64,000 nucleotides of DNA from Devosia sp. (GTDB lineage Bacteria; Pseudomonadota; Alphaproteobacteria; Rhizobiales; Devosiaceae), in NCBI RefSeq assembly GCF_030689745.1, contig NZ_JAUYGL010000079.1:1-64000 (forward strand). The letters are read 5' to 3'. The notes beneath the pieces were generated by a model. That model had not been told where the DNA came from and did not search any database. It saw only the letters and a program-made list of their open reading frames with translations. Below, one piece after another: positions 62,501 through 64,000 of the stretch. How positions within the stretch are numbered: position 1 is the first letter of the stretch; each line of letters starts with the position of its first letter. The translations under genes and the position numbers were made by a program.

Positions 62501-63544
62501 ATGCACGAATCGGTACAGAACTACTACGGCAAGGTCCTGCAGAACAGCGGCGACCTGAAGACCAGCGCCTGCTGCGATGTGGCCAACATGCCGGCCTGGC
62601 TCAAGCCGCTGCTGGCCAATGTGCACCCGGAGGTCAGCGCGCGCTACTACGGCTGCGGCCTGGTGGCGCCGGCGCTGCTGCAGGGTTGCCGGGTGCTGGA
62701 TCTGGGCAGTGGTTCCGGGCGCGACTGCTATGTGCTGGCGCAGTTGGTGGGACCGCAGGGTTCGGTGCTGGGTGTGGACATGACCGCCGAGCAGCTGGCT
62801 GTGGCCAATGCGCACCTGGACTACCACGCCGAACGCTTCGGCTACGCCAACGTGGCCTTCCGCCACGGCTATATCGAGGACCTGGCGGCGCTGGATCTGG
62901 CCGACGCCAGCTTCGATGTGATCGTCTCCAATTGCGTGATCAACCTGTCGCCGGACAAGGACAGCGTGTTGCGCGAGGCCTACCGCCTGCTCAAGCCGGG
63001 CGGAGAGCTGTATTTCTCCGATGTCTACGCCGACCGCCGCTTGGCCGACGAACTGCGTCAGGACGAGGTGCTGTACGGCGAATGCCTGGGCGGTGCCCTG
63101 TACTGGAACGATTTCGAGCACCTGGCGCGCCGCCATGGCTTCAGCGATCCGCGTCTGGTCGAGGATCAGCCGATCGCCATCACCGACCCGGCCTTGGCCG
63201 ACAAGCTCGGCGATGCGCGGTTTTTCTCTGCCACCTACCGGCTGTTCAAGCTGGATGGCCTGGAGCCGGCCTGCGAGGATTACGGCCAGGCGGTGATCTA
63301 CCAGGGCAGCATCCCCGGCGCGGCCACGGCCTTCGTGCTGGACAAGCATCACCGCATCGAGACCGGCCGGGTGTTCCCGGTGTGCGGCAATACCTGGCAC
63401 ATGCTCAAGGACAGCCGCTTCGCCGCGCACTTCCAGTTTATCGGCGACTTCAGCCGCCACTTCGGCCTGTTCGCGGGCTGTGGCGGCGGTCTGCCGTTCG
63501 ACCAACAGGGTGCCGCCGCCTCTTCGCCAGCCAGTTGTTGCTAA
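62501..63544 (+). CDS. arsM: ArsM-like arsenite methyltransferase
   Basis: Product of 347 aa. SAM motif I is VLDLGSGSGRDCYVLAQLVG. The arsenic-binding cysteines of ArsM have counterparts in TSACCD, SNCVINLSPDKD and YGECLGGAL. It ends in a further Cys pair (SPASCC). It methylates As(III) stepwise; the product would feed ArsS at 44134. GAGG precedes the ATG. The gene carries its own ECF-type promoter, and a decayed copy lies at 11217. Confidence 0.88.
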   Translation: MHESVQNYYGKVLQNSGDLKTSACCDVANMPAWLKPLLANVHPEVSARYYGCGLVAPALLQGCRVLDLGSGSGRDCYVLAQLVGPQGSVLGVDMTAEQLAVANAHLDYHAERFGYANVAFRHGYIEDLAALDLADASFDVIVSNCVINLSPDKDSVLREAYRLLKPGGELYFSDVYADRRLADELRQDEVLYGECLGGALYWNDFEHLARRHGFSDPRLVEDQPIAITDPALADKLGDARFFSATYRLFKLDGLEPACEDYGQAVIYQGSIPGAATAFVLDKHHRIETGRVFPVCGNTWHMLKDSRFAAHFQFIGDFSRHFGLFAGCGGGLPFDQQGAAASSPASCC

Positions 63545-63558
63545 GGAGTTTCAAACAG

Positions 63559-64000
63559 ATGATCAGTCGCAACCTTATCGCGCTGGCCTGCACAACGCTG
63601 CTTCTGAGCGCGTGTGCCCCACAAGACAAACAGACCATTACGCTCTCCGGCTCCAGCACCATTGCCCCCTTGATGGTCGAAATCGGCAAGCGTTTCGAAA
63701 CCCAGCACCCCGATGTGCGAGTCGATGTCCAGGCCGGCGGCACTTCGCGCGGCATCCAGGATGCCCGCAGCGGCCTGGCGGCCATCGGCATGGCATCGCG
63801 TTCGTTGCATGCAGATGAGCGGGATCTGGTGCCCTACACCATTGCCCAGGATGGCATCGCCATGATCGTCCACGCCAGCAACCCGCTCGATGGCATCAGC
63901 AGCGAGCAGGTGGTGGCTCTTTATACCGGCAAACTCAGTGACTGGTCGGATCTGGGCGGCGCAGCGGGGCAGGTGGTGAAAGTACACAAGGCCGAAGGTC
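63559..64000 (+). CDS. PstS-like phosphate-binding lipoprotein (partial)
   Basis: It begins MISRNLIALACTTLLLSAC with a lipobox Cys, then ITLSGSSTIAPLMVEIGKRF, GGTSRGIQDARSGLAAIGM and IAMIVHASNPLDG, the PstS family pattern. The frame is open to the end of the window (147 codons seen). AAGGAG precedes the ATG. Close linkage to arsM suggests a role in phosphate/arsenate discrimination, by inference. Confidence 0.88.
   Translation, partial: MISRNLIALACTTLLLSACAPQDKQTITLSGSSTIAPLMVEIGKRFETQHPDVRVDVQAGGTSRGIQDARSGLAAIGMASRSLHADERDLVPYTIAQDGIAMIVHASNPLDGISSEQVVALYTGKLSDWSDLGGAAGQVVKVHKAEG

Overview
The window reads as a Pseudomonas-type gammaproteobacterial chromosome. It has high GC, Pseudomonas-like phn, mer and OprD-family genes, DUF2790 and PtrA-like small exported proteins, and several accessory patches. 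No rRNA, tRNA or CRISPR array was seen. The theme is metal, metalloid and phosphorus stress: mercury (mer), arsenic (arsC, arsM, arsS and arsenosugar glycosyltransferases), a copper-type bufferin operon, and a full C-P lyase operon.

Layout. 1-8.5 kb is an accessory block: a YejK-like nucleoid protein overlapping a membrane protein, a PHP/SMC-like TrlF ATPase, an orphan ParS-type antitoxin and IS21 debris. 8.6-10.65 kb is a TetR/GST/cupin unit. 10.8-12.3 kb is a decayed copy of a porin-arsM-pstS cassette whose intact relatives lie at 49.0 kb and 62.5-64 kb. 12.9-15.8 kb holds a LapG-like protease, a small exported protein, an HD-GYP protein and NrtS. 15.4-19.0 kb is a minus-strand operon with two arsenosugar-type glycosyltransferases, DUF547 and patatin. 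19.0-23.4 kb is the core of interest: an ECF sigma factor with a zinc anti-sigma, two secreted proteins built of NPCAAK repeats (one with a cytochrome c domain in the middle), a His-rich protein, arsenate reductase and a second anti-sigma-like protein. 23.6-30.6 kb is a bufferin operon (bufA-bufB-bufC-doxX) followed by a chemoreceptor and a GGDEF-EAL protein, with a divergent DUF2790 gene. 30.7-33.4 kb is merR/merTPA. 33.5-44 kb holds small redox and membrane genes, TetR units and an IS200/IS605 insertion. 44.1-50.3 kb is arsS, two FAD oxidoreductases, DoxX and the porin. 50.5-62.2 kb is phnFDCE-GHIJKLMNP plus a DMT transporter. 62.4 kb to the end is arsM and the start of a PstS-like gene.

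The main result is a promoter motif, TGTAAC, then exactly 17 bp, then a hexamer with TC at positions 2-3 (mostly hTCnnA). I found 13 intergenic copies by eye. They precede the ECF sigma gene itself, both NPCAAK-repeat genes, the bufferin operon, the DUF2790 gene, the arsenosugar glycosyltransferase operon, arsM, the porin and its decayed copy, two of three paralogous small exported proteins, a glutaredoxin operon and an AhpD-like gene. A fourteenth, in front of the third paralogue, is cut through its -35 hexamer by the IS200/IS605 element. I infer one autoregulated ECF regulon joining thiol-rich exported proteins, a peptide metallophore, arsenic methylation/arsenosugar synthesis and outer-membrane change. 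The NPCAAK-repeat/cytochrome pair looks like an undescribed part of it.
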